DNA of 64,000 nucleotides from Stentor roeselii (Eukaryota; Ciliophora; Heterotrichea; Heterotrichida; Stentoridae). The notes under the pieces were generated by a model, which was not told the DNA's origin, made no database searches, and was given only the letters and a program-made list of their open reading frames with translations. This document shows positions 19,081-29,657 of the stretch, one piece after another. The position numbers were made by a program, and so were the translations under genes. Numbering within the stretch: position 1 is the stretch's first letter; each line of letters starts with the position of its first letter. The stretch is from the NCBI GenBank assembly GCA_006503475.1, contig RSEH01000042.1, positions 62,001-126,000 on the forward strand. The letters run 5' to 3'.

Positions 19081-20286
19081 CTAAATAAAATTAGGTAAGT
19101 TTAGAAATTCACTAAGTTTAGACCTCCCTAATCTGTCATTAATGTTAGGCTCTAACATTTTCTTCAACAAATATTTAAATTCATCAGAAATCTGCAAACT
19201 ATCTATTTTGAAATTAAGCAAAGCAAAAAAACTCTCATTGTTAAATCCAGTTATATCCTCTCCAAGCATTTCTAAAACAATTAATCCACTTGTATACATA
19301 AAAGAAGAAACTTGTTTTATCTTTGAATCTTTTAAAAACTCAGGAGGTAAATATTTTTGGGAAACATTCGAGAGTCCATACTTGAAATCAATCATTTTGA
19401 ATTCTTGATTTTCATAACCGATGATGCTAGGTTCGATCGAGGTGTTTAAAAGTTTTCCAGGTACAAAAGACATGAACTTTAAGATAAAATTCAAAAATTT
19501 AGCAATTTCTTCAATAGAAAAAGATTTATTTCCTAGTAAAGTGTCTAAAGTCGTGATACTTTCATGATAATATCCGAAAGTATTATCATCTACATGCTCA
19601 ATAATCCTACAAAAAATCCCCGTTTCCTCTAATTTTTTTATTAAAACAACTTCATCTTGGATCCGTTTTAAGCTATCTTCATCTGGTTTTTTCAAAATTT
19701 TCAATACCTGAGCTTTTCTATCATATTTTATAAGTTTCCACTTTTCTAATATGCTGTTTTTGAGGTTTTCAGTGTAAATTAATTCAATTTTTTCTATTTC
19801 GATTGTTCTATATTTTTCAATTTTCGACTGACTAAGATCTGAAAATTGTGGAATCACGGAGCAAGAAGTCGCTGAATAAAAATATTTAATGTTAGTCATT
19901 ATATTGATCGAGTCAAGAAAGTTTATCTTTAATTCCGATGAAAGAATCATATTTTCATCTGGATTTTTTGTCTTAAGCTCAAGCAAATAACTGATTTGTT
20001 TATTTAACAAGCTGATCAATGAAGAAGATTCGGTTTTAATCACTTTGAGAATATTTCTCGTTTCTGTTTTGATTTGTTTTTTTAAGTTTCGGATTTTTTT
20101 TACCCAATCGGTAATTTTTTGGTTAGAACCTGAAGAATTTGAGAAGTTGCTTGATTGAAGGACTTGCTCTGGCAAGTGATCTTGGTTTGTTATTAAGTGG
20201 CCATCTAGATGAAGCTGGCAAAAATACAAAGTTTCGCAGGGACAGAACATTTCAGCTTCGAGATTGCAAATAGAGCAGGAAATCAT
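19081..20286 (-). CDS. Zinc-site / coiled-coil / pseudokinase protein, copy 3
   Basis: A 401-residue diverged member of the 10593/12302 family. The N-terminal Cys/His cluster CSICNLEAEMFCPC...CQLHLDGH (about 4-29) is followed by a coiled coil (about 60-110). The kinase-like domain (about 165-401) keeps the beta-3 Lys (AQVLKILK) and C-lobe LLKKMLEPN. HRD is replaced by the SIEPSIIGY phrase shared with the other copies, and DFG by DFKY. It sits directly upstream of a GPCR on the same strand. Function unknown; an inactive kinase scaffold is inferred. Confidence 0.85.
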   Translation of the reverse strand: MISCSICNLEAEMFCPCETLYFCQLHLDGHLITNQDHLPEQVLQSSNFSNSSGSNQKITDWVKKIRNLKKQIKTETRNILKVIKTESSSLISLLNKQISYLLELKTKNPDENMILSSELKINFLDSINIMTNIKYFYSATSCSVIPQFSDLSQSKIEKYRTIEIEKIELIYTENLKNSILEKWKLIKYDRKAQVLKILKKPDEDSLKRIQDEVVLIKKLEETGIFCRIIEHVDDNTFGYYHESITTLDTLLGNKSFSIEEIAKFLNFILKFMSFVPGKLLNTSIEPSIIGYENQEFKMIDFKYGLSNVSQKYLPPEFLKDSKIKQVSSFMYTSGLIVLEMLGEDITGFNNESFFALLNFKIDSLQISDEFKYLLKKMLEPNINDRLGRSKLSEFLNLPNFI

Positions 20287-20689
20287 TTTATATAAAATTT
20301 TGGTTTTTAGATAGTTTCGATATGATTAGGCTGTTTTAGTTCAAGTTTAGTGATTTATGAGTTCTGTTGAAGTAGGTTTAAAGAGATAAGAATTTTTAAG
20401 AGACTGAAGATATGCTTTTGGATTAAATTTAAAATCTTTTTATGCTTACACATTATTTGATAAAAGTGATAGATTAGATAAGGGTATGTTTTTAACATTA
20501 AAACCTAACTAGAAAAGAGAAAGATAAAAGATAAGGAATTCAGAAATGAACTTGGATTTCTTTCCGGAAACTAAGTATTATCAAAGATGATTTTTCATTA
20601 TCTTAAATATTAAGAGAATCAGAAAACCTGATGTGATAATTTGAAGATGCTATAAAAAAATACTTAGATTAATGGATAAATATAGGTAA
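20287..20689. other. Intergenic, nothing recognised
   Basis: About 400 AT-rich bases between a pseudokinase gene start and a decayed AlkB copy. No ORF or RNA gene could be supported. Confidence 0.5.
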
Positions 20690-21795
20690 GATAGTTCTTA
20701 CTAACAAATATTTTAATTATTTGTATTTGATTGGTGTTTTGAAGTATATTTTTCAGTTCACATTTGAATGCTTTCTCGATTTTTTGATCCAATACAATAA
20801 TTAGAAAAGTGTTAAAAAACCAAAAGTTTCTTAGTTCCAGCCTTTTTTATCTTTGGTGAGTTTTTCTGGTGACTAGGTCATGAGTCTAGAACCGAAATTT
20901 CAACCTCGATTTAATAATCTTATTTTAATCATAGATAAAATCGAAGTCCTTACTCTATCAATCACCATAAATTGTTTCACAAGAAAGATATTATAAGAAA
21001 AAATGTTTATAGTAAAAATTTAATTTGTTAAATATTATATTCAAATTTACAATGAACATTTAAAGGCATCATCGATAGGTCATCACATCGTTGAATTAAA
21101 GAGACTGCTAAAGCGTTTATGATATTTTTCCGATTTCTTTACGATTTCCTTCCAGTTATTATCGAATAGCTGAAAAATAATAGTGGCCAATTGTGACTAG
21201 AAAAAGCGCAAAGTGTATACAGTAGCTATCATATAGATTTATGCATCACAGATCAATCTAAATGCAGTCCTTACAATCAAATGATAATCGATAGTTTCAA
21301 TCAAGGAGCTGTTTTGTTATTCTATTTTTTCTAAAGGTACTGTTCCTGCATTCTTTTTCTTGCGAACTTTTGATATCATAATGATGATTGAAGAAATTAA
21401 ATATATTGGGTATTATGGACTTGATTCAAGAAGCTAGAAATAGAAAATACAAGCTACCCTAGCACACTTGAAAGCGAATGAGACATTAAGATGTTTAAAG
21501 CACCATATAAATTGTTATTGACCTTACCAAATACTTGATGTTTTAAATAATTTACCAAATACTCGATGCTCTAAATAACTTACCAAATACTCAAAGTTTA
21601 TCATGATGGACTTAGCCTCTCTTGTGGCTTTATTTCTTGCCTATTTAGAGCACTTTCCTCCTATTCAAAAATTAGATTTCCTATAATAGTAGAATTTAAT
21701 AGGAGATATGCAGATGAGCAACAATTCTTGAAGCAATAATGTATTTTTCATGTGGATCACAGCACAGGCAACTTTCTCTTGTATTTATCCTTTTA
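20690..21795 (+). pseudogene. Decayed AlkB-type hydroxylase gene
   Basis: Nucleotide-level relic of the AlkB genes at 22821 and 26780. Recognisable in order: the stretch around CCAAAAGTTTCTTAGTTCC (about 20819); TTTTTCTGGTGACTAGGTC (about 20862), like the WVTFFWSLDF coding stretch; GGCATCATCGATAGG (about 21065), the GHHRW box; TATTATGGACTTGATTCAAG (about 21412), the HYGL region; ACCTTACCAAATACT (about 21521), the RPYQIL region; and a 3' end matching ...VFLMWMVVQATF...F with the terminal TAG. Many stops and indels occur. Three 28-bp tandem copies of the TTACCAAATACT unit (21524, 21552, 21580) interrupt it. The 5' boundary is uncertain. Confidence 0.75.
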
Positions 21796-22820
21796 TTTAG
21801 AAATTTATAGAAATTGATTAATTGGTTGAAGAAATTTAAAACTAAAATGATTGATTAGAGATTAGTAAAAGTAATTTATTAATTAGTTGGAGAAATTTCA
21901 AACTAATATGATTAATCAAGTGAAAAAACTATTTGTTTTCAAAGACTTTAGTATCGAATACCTTCAAATATATAATAAATTACTTTTAATTGTACACACT
22001 TATTGAATTCCATTCTTTTTCATAGATTTTTTGGATAAATCAATAATAGAATTTTTAAAGTGTCTATAATCAAGTATTATTTAAAGATTTGATTTATTTA
22101 TATCATACATGAATTTATTTCTTAAATCATCCATTTACCCAGTTTTTCTTATTCATTTTCTTTTACATAAATAAAAAAGCTATTTACCAAAAATCAAAAT
22201 TTATACTTATAGCCTTCATTTCTGCTTCATTCTTCAGGGACTGTGGAAAATTTATAACTTTTTATCTTAAAAATAAAATTATTTATTTTTACAGAATTGT
22301 ACATTTTCGAGAAATTTTCAGGTCTAGTCAGTCTGTCTTTGAATGATTCATGCGAATAATTCTAGCATGCAAAATTTTCAAGTATTTGAATATATAGATG
22401 TTTATTCGAAGTATATTATATCCATTCTATTGGAAAATACTCTTGCCAGGCATTTTTTAAGTATTTAGTCAAGCTAAGGCGCTTCAAGAATGACTTACCA
22501 CAAGGCTCTTCACTACTATAAGTTCTTAAATTTATACAAATATAAGTCGAACCATTCCAAAATTTTAAATTAAATCGATTTTTCTTTTCAAAAGCATAAA
22601 TTCAAACATCGACTTGAGTGAAGTCTAAACAATTTTAGAATGGAAACTTATAAGATTTAAAGGCCTAATAATTATTGTCTGTGAAAAATATTAGAATGTA
22701 TCCAATTCTGAGAAAAAATCAAAAAATTATAAACTTCAAAGTTATTAGTTTAAATTATAATAAATAATTTTACGTAGTAAGAAAGTAGATTTATCCTTAT
22801 ATGCAAAAATCCTAAGAAAA
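21796..22820. other. Intergenic upstream of AlkB gene 1
   Basis: About 1 kb of AT-rich DNA. Two imperfect ~45-bp direct repeats (TTAATTGGTTGAAGAAATTT near 21818 and TTAATTAGTTGGAGAAATTT near 21880) lie just past the pseudogene. No gene was seen. Confidence 0.55.
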
Positions 22821-23972
22821 ATGGATGGACTGATTTTAAGGTCAAGTGGTTCGTACTACGGAAACACCTTTCTTTTAGGAATTTTTATCTATGTCAGTGA
22901 AACATACCATACATTTTACTGGATGCTATGGTTCATGTTTGTTGCTATTCCAGTGATTGACTATCTTCTTCCTCCTAGTCTTTCAAACCCTACCCCAGAA
23001 GAAGAAACCCTTCTCAAGGTCCAAAATCGTTTCTTAGTTCCTATCTACCTCTTCATCTTCATGGCCTGGGCGACCTTAATCTGGGGATTCGGTTATTTGT
23101 ATAGAACAGAGATGACAAATTTCGAATTCCTTACTTTCACTTTGATATTTGGGAATATCGGCATCATCAGCATGGAACATAGCCATGAGTTAATCCATAA
23201 GAAATCGAAAATCGGAAGGTTTATTGGACAAGTCGACTTCGTAAAAAATCTCTACATGCACATTTATTCTGAGCATGTCAAGGGTCATCATCGATGGGTT
23301 TGCACACCTCTTGATAAAGGGACTTCAACTTATGGGCAAAGCTTTTATGATTTTTTCCCGAAATCTTTTTTTAATTCTTACACTTGTACATGGGATCGAG
23401 AGGTACTAAGACTTCAAAAAGAAGGCCGGTCTAAATTCAGTCTATACAATAAAATGATCACTTGGACTTTATGCGAAATCCTATTCACTTACTCAGTTTA
23501 CCACTTCTATGATTCACGAGTCCTTCTATTTTTTGTGTCGCAAGCATTTGTGTCAATAACAATTCTCGAGATATTCAACTATTTCACTCATTATGGACTT
23601 ACCCGGAAAAAGCTACCAAATGGAGAATACGAGCCAGTCCAGCCTAAACATTCCTGGAGTGCACATCAACTTATTCAAAATGTGATTCAGCTAGGTGTGC
23701 AAAGGCATCCTGATCATCATGCAAATGCACATCGGCCTTACCAAATACTCAGAGCCTCTACTGATGGACCTGCTTATCCTTGTGGGTACTTGACTTGCAC
23801 ACTTATTGCACTTTTACCTCCAGTTTGGTTTAAAATGACTCACCCGATAATTGAAGGCTTCAATAAGGATGGAAAGGCGAATGATCAGCAGAAAAATACA
23901 AGCAAGAATGTGTTCTTAATGTGGATGGTAGTTCAAGCTACTTTTACAAGCATCGCACCATTCTTATTTTAG
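22821..23972 (+). CDS. Membrane di-iron alkane 1-monooxygenase-like hydroxylase (AlkB type)
   Basis: A 383-residue integral membrane protein of the fatty acid desaturase/hydroxylase superfamily. All AlkB histidine boxes are intact: HELIHK (122-127), EHVKGHH (151-157), NYFTHYGL (253-260) and QRHPDHH (294-300). It has several hydrophobic spans and no rubredoxin or cytochrome b5 domain, so a separate electron donor is needed. Known family members hydroxylate the terminal carbon of alkanes or related lipids at a di-iron site; the substrate here is unknown. It is one of three intact paralogues in the window. Confidence 0.93.
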   Translation: MDGLILRSSGSYYGNTFLLGIFIYVSETYHTFYWMLWFMFVAIPVIDYLLPPSLSNPTPEEETLLKVQNRFLVPIYLFIFMAWATLIWGFGYLYRTEMTNFEFLTFTLIFGNIGIISMEHSHELIHKKSKIGRFIGQVDFVKNLYMHIYSEHVKGHHRWVCTPLDKGTSTYGQSFYDFFPKSFFNSYTCTWDREVLRLQKEGRSKFSLYNKMITWTLCEILFTYSVYHFYDSRVLLFFVSQAFVSITILEIFNYFTHYGLTRKKLPNGEYEPVQPKHSWSAHQLIQNVIQLGVQRHPDHHANAHRPYQILRASTDGPAYPCGYLTCTLIALLPPVWFKMTHPIIEGFNKDGKANDQQKNTSKNVFLMWMVVQATFTSIAPFLF

Positions 23973-24845
23973 AATCTAACTTATTAGATAGAATTGAAAT
24001 CATTTAGTATTCTTTAATATGGATTATCTCAGACTTTGATGAGTATAATAAATATCGAAAGTTGTTAAGTACATTAATCCTTCAACAAACTACGAAGCCT
24101 TATTTTAAAATATACTTTATAATATAAAATTATATATCAGTCTTAATCCATTATTATAAATTTAATCTTAATCAAAAACTCTAATATAAGCTTTTTTTAA
24201 CTTCTTACCATGAAATTGATTAGATACTATTGATCTCATATGTCTTAATCCATTTAATTGATCATCTGCTTTGTCGTCTTTCAATCCGATATCATAATCA
24301 TTTACTAATAGCATCAGTGTTACAAATTCATCATTAAATACTAATTTAGTTGATTATTAGTTGTAATACCTAAGGATTATAAAGAAAAGAATTACGCCAG
24401 TGGTTTGATAATTATTTTATGATATTAAGTTAATTATTATTTTTAGAACACATGCATACAGTTTTCCAAGTTGAATAATTGTTTATTTACATTTTTATCC
24501 GTATTGTAATTTCTTTGCTTAGATACCTTCGAAGTTGACTAAACTTCAGTTATAGATTCTAAGATATTTAAACATCGAACAGCTGAAAAATCCTCTCTCG
24601 ATGTATATATTTAAAACATTTTTAGTAAACATTATTTTATCCACACATCTTAAAAAGCATAAATCACCAATAAGTCTTTGTAATTATTGACACTTAAACT
24701 TAATAATCAAAGATGATCTAAAGAAATTCATAATTAAAGTACTTTTAAATTTGACTAACTAAAAATTTATAACTATTCTTCATCATCCTTAAAGCTAAAC
24801 CAAAATAACTAAAATCTAAATCTCTATAAAATTATCTAATAATCT
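23973..24845. other. Intergenic, nothing recognised
   Basis: About 870 AT-rich bases between convergent AlkB and GPCR genes. No ORF or structural RNA could be supported. Confidence 0.55.
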
Positions 24846-25691
24846 TCATCTAGAATTCACTGTAGAACTAATTCCAATCATCTCATATTCAACAGTTCCA
24901 ATATGATAAGCCTCAAATAAAGTTTCTTTAATATTTGAATTATAACTGTAAACAACACAGTTCAAAAACCCAAGACTTCTCATAAGGCAAGCTGAAAATA
25001 TTTGATAATTTTTCAATTCAATACTAGTACAAAATTGTAAAACTCGACAAATTGTCAGAGGCAAGAAGCAAACCAACAAAATAATAGGAATAAAAATTAT
25101 TTGTTTGTATTTACTGAAGTCCGCATTAGATCTTTGATAAACCCAAAAAATCCTGATAAAAGCATAAGCGATGAAAAAAATGATGATCCAAGATATAGCA
25201 TAAAAAAATCCAAATATATGAATTGATTTCCAGATAGTTTCTTCAGTTGAATGAGTTTCATGTAAATCGAACCAACACCAGCAGGTCGATTCTTTATATT
25301 TTATTGTTACTAAAGCAACTGTTGAGGTTAGTATTGAAATGCAAAGAATAATTAAGATTGGACATGTTAAAGGTAATGATCGTTCTTTCTTTTGAATAAC
25401 TCCTCGATAGTTTACTAGATTTATAAATCCTGTCCACAAGATTCCTGATAAACTAAAAAACTGAATCAAAAATCCTTGTGCGGTGCATGATTCGTCAATC
25501 CATACAGGAAATAAGGATGCTAAACAAAGTCCATCATAGAAAGAGAGCAGGATTATCACAAGTTTCGTTTCAAACTGAGCCAGCATTTTTTTTTTGAACA
25601 AGATACTCAGTGAAATGACAAAAGTACAAGTGAGTGCACTTATACCTGAAAATATTGCTTGGTATTGGTAAGCTTCTATCAAAATTTCCAT
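24846..25691 (-). CDS. Seven-TM receptor, cAMP-receptor (Dicty_CAR) type, paralogue 3
   Basis: A 281-residue receptor related to the pair at 17-19 kb but more diverged and shorter in its extracellular loop 1. It keeps the Cys pair (CTAQGFLIQFF and STCWCWF), FETKLVIILLSFYDGL in TM2, IPLTICR in TM6 and SYNSNIKE opening the tail. It lies between two AlkB genes and is divergent from the one at 26780. G-protein coupling is inferred from the family. Confidence 0.88.
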   Translation of the reverse strand: MEILIEAYQYQAIFSGISALTCTFVISLSILFKKKMLAQFETKLVIILLSFYDGLCLASLFPVWIDESCTAQGFLIQFFSLSGILWTGFINLVNYRGVIQKKERSLPLTCPILIILCISILTSTVALVTIKYKESTCWCWFDLHETHSTEETIWKSIHIFGFFYAISWIIIFFIAYAFIRIFWVYQRSNADFSKYKQIIFIPIILLVCFLPLTICRVLQFCTSIELKNYQIFSACLMRSLGFLNCVVYSYNSNIKETLFEAYHIGTVEYEMIGISSTVNSR

Positions 25692-26779
25692 ATTTATTTC
25701 CTTTTCCCTACATTTTTTTAGTTAAAAGTTAAACATTAAGAGCTGCTCTAAAATTGAATGAGAGATTCAGTAATAGCATAATTAATCAATAAATCTAAAA
25801 TCCTTATGTGCTTAAAAGAAATTTATTAGATTCGAGTGAGATTGAAAATAAAGTTATTAAAATTGATCATTTATCTGAAAATTATATAGATTGAGAGTAA
25901 GTTTGTATTTATTTGAATTGAAATTAGATTTTCTTTATTCCAGCATACTTTTTAACAGGGATATAGATTAATTAAATCTATGATTTAATAGTGAATATAG
26001 GTTTATTAAATTTCATCTAAATTTTATACTTGCAAATATACTTAAGATATGTTATCCATTTCAATAAATAAACTTTTAGATTCTTAAATAATCGTCAAAT
26101 CTCTAATTTAAATGTTTAATATGAATAATTTTTAGAACCAATGTCTAAAAATTAGATTAAGACTATAAAATATGCAAAGATTTCTAAACTCAAACAATAG
26201 TTTATAGAAACTATATATCACCCAATTAAATAAAGACAATAAATCATGCGAAGTAACCTTAAACACAAAGAAAATTATACAAAGTAAAAAAGTATTGAAG
26301 ATAAATTCCGAAATTCCAAAATTAATCGATATTCAATAATTATCTTAAAAATTTACACTTGAGTATGAAAAAAATTTATTTGATAGTCTAAACAAAATGA
26401 TTCAACCTTGAAATCTAAAAATTTTTACAATATTTTTACCATTTTCCAATTTCTAAAGTAGCATGAAATATATAGCTCGGGAAAACCTATTTTATTATAT
26501 CAGGTTGAGTTACATAGCCAGAAATCGTAAAAAACTTCAAATCCCCTCTTGAATTCAACCAATTATATGCCAAACCAACTCCAATAACTGTATGTTCAAT
26601 ATTTGACTTCGCTTAGTTTAAAAATTAAACATTTAAGTGTAATATTCTTCATTCTACTTAAAATCGAGAATAATCGTAGAAAAACTTACAAAAACTATGA
26701 AAATTCTGTAATAGAAAGTGGGTGATTACCTTATATAATTATATGATTAAATCTGTCAAGGCTTGATGGTTATTAGAAA
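25692..26779. other. Intergenic, divergent GPCR/AlkB promoter region
   Basis: About 1.1 kb of very AT-rich DNA between divergent genes. No ORF, RNA gene or clear repeat was seen. Confidence 0.55.
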
Positions 26780-27931
26780 ATGGATGGAAAAATCTTGAGA
26801 TCGAGCAGCTCCTATTATGGGAACGTCTTATTGTTAGCAGCTTTCATATATATAGCTGAAACAAGTCATACATTCTATTGGGTGTTATGGGTTATGTATG
26901 TGGTTGTTCCAATAGTAGACCACCTCCTTCCTCCAAGTCTATCAAACCCAACCCCAGAAGAAGAAAAACTCCTAATAAACCAAACCCGTTTTCTCGTTCC
27001 AATCTACCTTTTTCTATTCACATCCTGGGTGACATTTTTCTGGTCACTAGACTTTCTATACCGAACCGAGATGTCAACATTCGAGTTCCTAACATTTAGT
27101 TTAATTCTGGGTAACATCGGAATCATCTGTTTCGAATACGATCACGAGTTATACCACAAGAAAAGTAAAATAGGAAGATTCATAGGAACCTTAGACATGT
27201 TAAAGTCTCTTTACATGCACCTTTACTCGGAGCACGTGAAAGGTCACCACAAATGGGTAGGAACCCCATTAGACAAAGGGACCGGTCGATTAGGTCAAAG
27301 TTTTTACGATTTCTTCCCAAAATCCTTCATATCTTCCTACACCTGCACATGGGAACGAGAAGTATCAAGACTAAAAAAAGAAAACAGGTCAAAATTCAGT
27401 CCCTATAACCGAATGTTCCTTTGGGTGTCAATGGAAGTTCTATTCACTTACTGGGTTTTTCATAACTATGGACCTCGAGTCCTGTTGTTTTTTTTCATTC
27501 AAGCTTTTGTGACTATCACGATTTTAGAAGAGTTCAACTATTTCACTCATTATGGACTTGTGAGGAATAAACTTTCAAATGGAGAATACGAGCCTGTCAA
27601 GCCGAAGCACTCTTGGAGTGCTCATCAGTTGCTTGAGAATATCATTCAACTTGGACTTCAGAGACACCCTGATCATCATGCGAACGGGTATAGACCTTAT
27701 CAGATTTTAAGAGCGGTCACTGACGGGCCCACTTTGCCTTGTGGGTACTTTCCTTGTGTTGTTATTAGTTTAGTTCCTCCGGTTTGGTTTCGAATGACGC
27801 ATCCTATCTTGGAAGGGATTGGAAAAGATGGAAAAGCTAGTGATCAGCAAATTGCTCTGAGTCGGAATGTCTTTTTGGCTTGGATGGCTTTTCAGGCTGC
27901 TTTTGCTAGTGCTGCTCCGTATTTGTTTTAG
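26780..27931 (+). CDS. AlkB-type membrane di-iron hydroxylase, paralogue 2
   Basis: A 383-residue protein, exactly the length of the copy at 22821. Histidine boxes are HELYHK (122-127), EHVKGHH (151-157), NYFTHYGL (253-260) and QRHPDHH (294-300), all present. Tyr replaces Ile inside the first box, outside the His ligands. Its coding sequence is more C-rich at third positions than the 22821 copy. The nearby pseudogene resembles this copy in its middle part. The same caveats apply about electron donor and substrate. Confidence 0.93.
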   Translation: MDGKILRSSSSYYGNVLLLAAFIYIAETSHTFYWVLWVMYVVVPIVDHLLPPSLSNPTPEEEKLLINQTRFLVPIYLFLFTSWVTFFWSLDFLYRTEMSTFEFLTFSLILGNIGIICFEYDHELYHKKSKIGRFIGTLDMLKSLYMHLYSEHVKGHHKWVGTPLDKGTGRLGQSFYDFFPKSFISSYTCTWEREVSRLKKENRSKFSPYNRMFLWVSMEVLFTYWVFHNYGPRVLLFFFIQAFVTITILEEFNYFTHYGLVRNKLSNGEYEPVKPKHSWSAHQLLENIIQLGLQRHPDHHANGYRPYQILRAVTDGPTLPCGYFPCVVISLVPPVWFRMTHPILEGIGKDGKASDQQIALSRNVFLAWMAFQAAFASAAPYLF

Positions 27932-28066
27932 GAGATTATTAGGTATAGAGTTATTAGAAAGTTTAGGATTTGGGGATTTTGATTTATAGGATGAAGTTGG
28001 TTTTTAGCGTGATTTTAGTTTTAGGGTTTTTTGGGTTTTGGTTATTTTGGTATAATTTAAGATAGA

Positions 28067-28459
28067 TTATTTTTTGAGCCTTTGGAAAATAGTAGCGATT
28101 ATCGGATGGACTGCTCTTATGTGGATTTCTGTTAGGGCTGATTCCCTGAAGCCCCATCCACAGACATAACAATTCGACCCTCCAAATTTCGACAAAAGGT
28201 TCAAATTTCTAGGAACAGTTTCTTGGTGCTTTGCAAAAACATGCAAGACGTACTTTTCATGAGTAATAAATCGAGTGCCACAAACAGTACAAGTAGGATG
28301 AGATTTAACATGAACAGGTCTTGATATGCAAGGAGGAATTCTTTTAAGGCAAACTTCACAGAATTCAACCTCGTCATGTTTATTGGGCTCGAGATGGATT
28401 TGTAAGAGTTGGTTCGTGCTGAAGATTTCCTTGCATTCGAAACAAGCATAGCGATTCAT
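28067..28459 (-). CDS. Small C2H2 zinc-finger protein
   Basis: A 130-residue protein built of C2H2-like fingers: CFECKEIFSTNQLLQIHLEPNKH, CEVCLKRIPP...HVKSH, CTVCGTRFITHEKYVLHVFAKH and CYVCGWGFRESALTEIHIRAVH. Some spacings are irregular, so binding to protein or RNA is as possible as binding to DNA. GTATATAA directly precedes the ATG. Confidence 0.85.
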   Translation of the reverse strand: MNRYACFECKEIFSTNQLLQIHLEPNKHDEVEFCEVCLKRIPPCISRPVHVKSHPTCTVCGTRFITHEKYVLHVFAKHQETVPRNLNLLSKFGGSNCYVCGWGFRESALTEIHIRAVHPIIATIFQRLKK

Positions 28460-28769
28460 TTATATACAAGGGGACTTTGGTTAATTATACAGGATTAGGG
28501 GGAATTATTTATTGTGGCTGGATTATTTGATAATGAAGGATATAGTTTTTCTTGTGATTTTTGGTTTAGGGTTTATGTTTGAACTTTTTTTATTATTTTT
28601 GAAAGTATCAGAGTTTTTGAGATTTAAGTATCAAGAATAACAATTAAAACACCTTGAAATTGATATTCTGTATTGATTCAACTATAAAAAATTCCTTCTG
28701 ATCCCTCATACTTAATTTCTTTATGTAAATATTAGATAAATCAATTACATTATATATACTTATGAATAT
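28460..28769. other. Intergenic between divergent small genes
   Basis: About 310 AT-rich bases with no feature beyond presumed promoters. Confidence 0.5.
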
Positions 28770-29000
28770 ATGAATTCCCTAATTCAAAGTCATGCTAAAA
28801 TGTTTCTGTCTTCTCTGAACTATCACAAGAAATCTTCCAGAGCCCAGCCCTTACTCGTACACCAAGTTATCATCCTTCAAAAGAACTTAAAAAAGAAGCC
28901 ATTTGAAACGGTTGTAGTCAATGTCCTGAAATTTTCTGAAAAACTCAGAATTTATGACCGCGCAGACTTAGTATTACATTTCAACAGTGCAGCCACTTAA
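28770..29000 (+). CDS. Small basic hypothetical protein
   Basis: A 76-residue frame starting at ATG 28770. It is Lys/Leu/Val-rich with no zinc site or membrane span (for example KNLKKKPFETVVVNVLKFSEK). Third positions and composition look more coding than the flanks, and it fits the gap between two genes. Not recognised; a chance ORF cannot be excluded. Confidence 0.5.
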   Translation: MNSLIQSHAKMFLSSLNYHKKSSRAQPLLVHQVIILQKNLKKKPFETVVVNVLKFSEKLRIYDRADLVLHFNSAAT

Positions 29001-29127
29001 AAGTCATTTAATTTTCCTTAATTTATCTTAAAAGTTGAACCTAAGACTTTTGAATTTTTTCCTAATATCACTGCTGATTGCATTTCTCACAGTAATGTAA
29101 TGGCCAAAAATAACTTTAGTCTATAAT

Positions 29128-29577
29128 ATGAGACCCGTGCATGCATGCCAATACCCAAACTGCACCAAGACCTACGTGAACAGCAGCATCCTGAAGAGGC
29201 ACATCCAAGCCTTCCATAATTCCGAAAAGCGATTCCAGTGCCCATCATGCAGTAAATGTCTGGCATCAAGACAGAACCTAAAAGAGCATCTTTACATCCA
29301 CACCGGGGAAAAGCCTTACAAATGTCCTGAGCCAGGCTGTGGGGCTTCTTTTCGACAAGGAACTCATTTGTCGGCTCACAAGAAAATTGAACATTCGAGT
29401 TACTCTGAAGCCTCAGCGAGACCTGTCTTGAAGGTTCAGCTCACGAGTCAAGCTTTAACTGCTTCTGACTTGCTTCAGATTCCTGAAGTGATGACTGAAG
29501 AAATTATGGAAAATTTGACACTTCGACCTATTTCTGCACCGTATATTTGCATCCTACCTAATATTTTTCAAGATTAA
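29128..29577 (+). CDS. TFIIIA-like C2H2 zinc-finger protein
   Basis: A 149-residue protein with three classic C2H2 fingers in residues 6-90: CQYPNCTKTYVNSSILKRHIQAFH, CPSCSKCLASRQNLKEHLYIH and CPEPGCGASFRQGTHLSAHKKIEH. A canonical TGEKPYKC linker joins fingers 2 and 3, which favours sequence-specific DNA binding. The C-terminal third is Ser/Thr/Leu-rich. AGTCTATAAT lies directly before the ATG. Confidence 0.9.
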   Translation: MRPVHACQYPNCTKTYVNSSILKRHIQAFHNSEKRFQCPSCSKCLASRQNLKEHLYIHTGEKPYKCPEPGCGASFRQGTHLSAHKKIEHSSYSEASARPVLKVQLTSQALTASDLLQIPEVMTEEIMENLTLRPISAPYICILPNIFQD

Positions 29578-29657
29578 TTATGATTAGATTAGAATGAGGG
29601 TTAGGAGTTTAGGTTACGGTTTTACTGATTTGGTTATTATATTTTATTAGATTGTTT

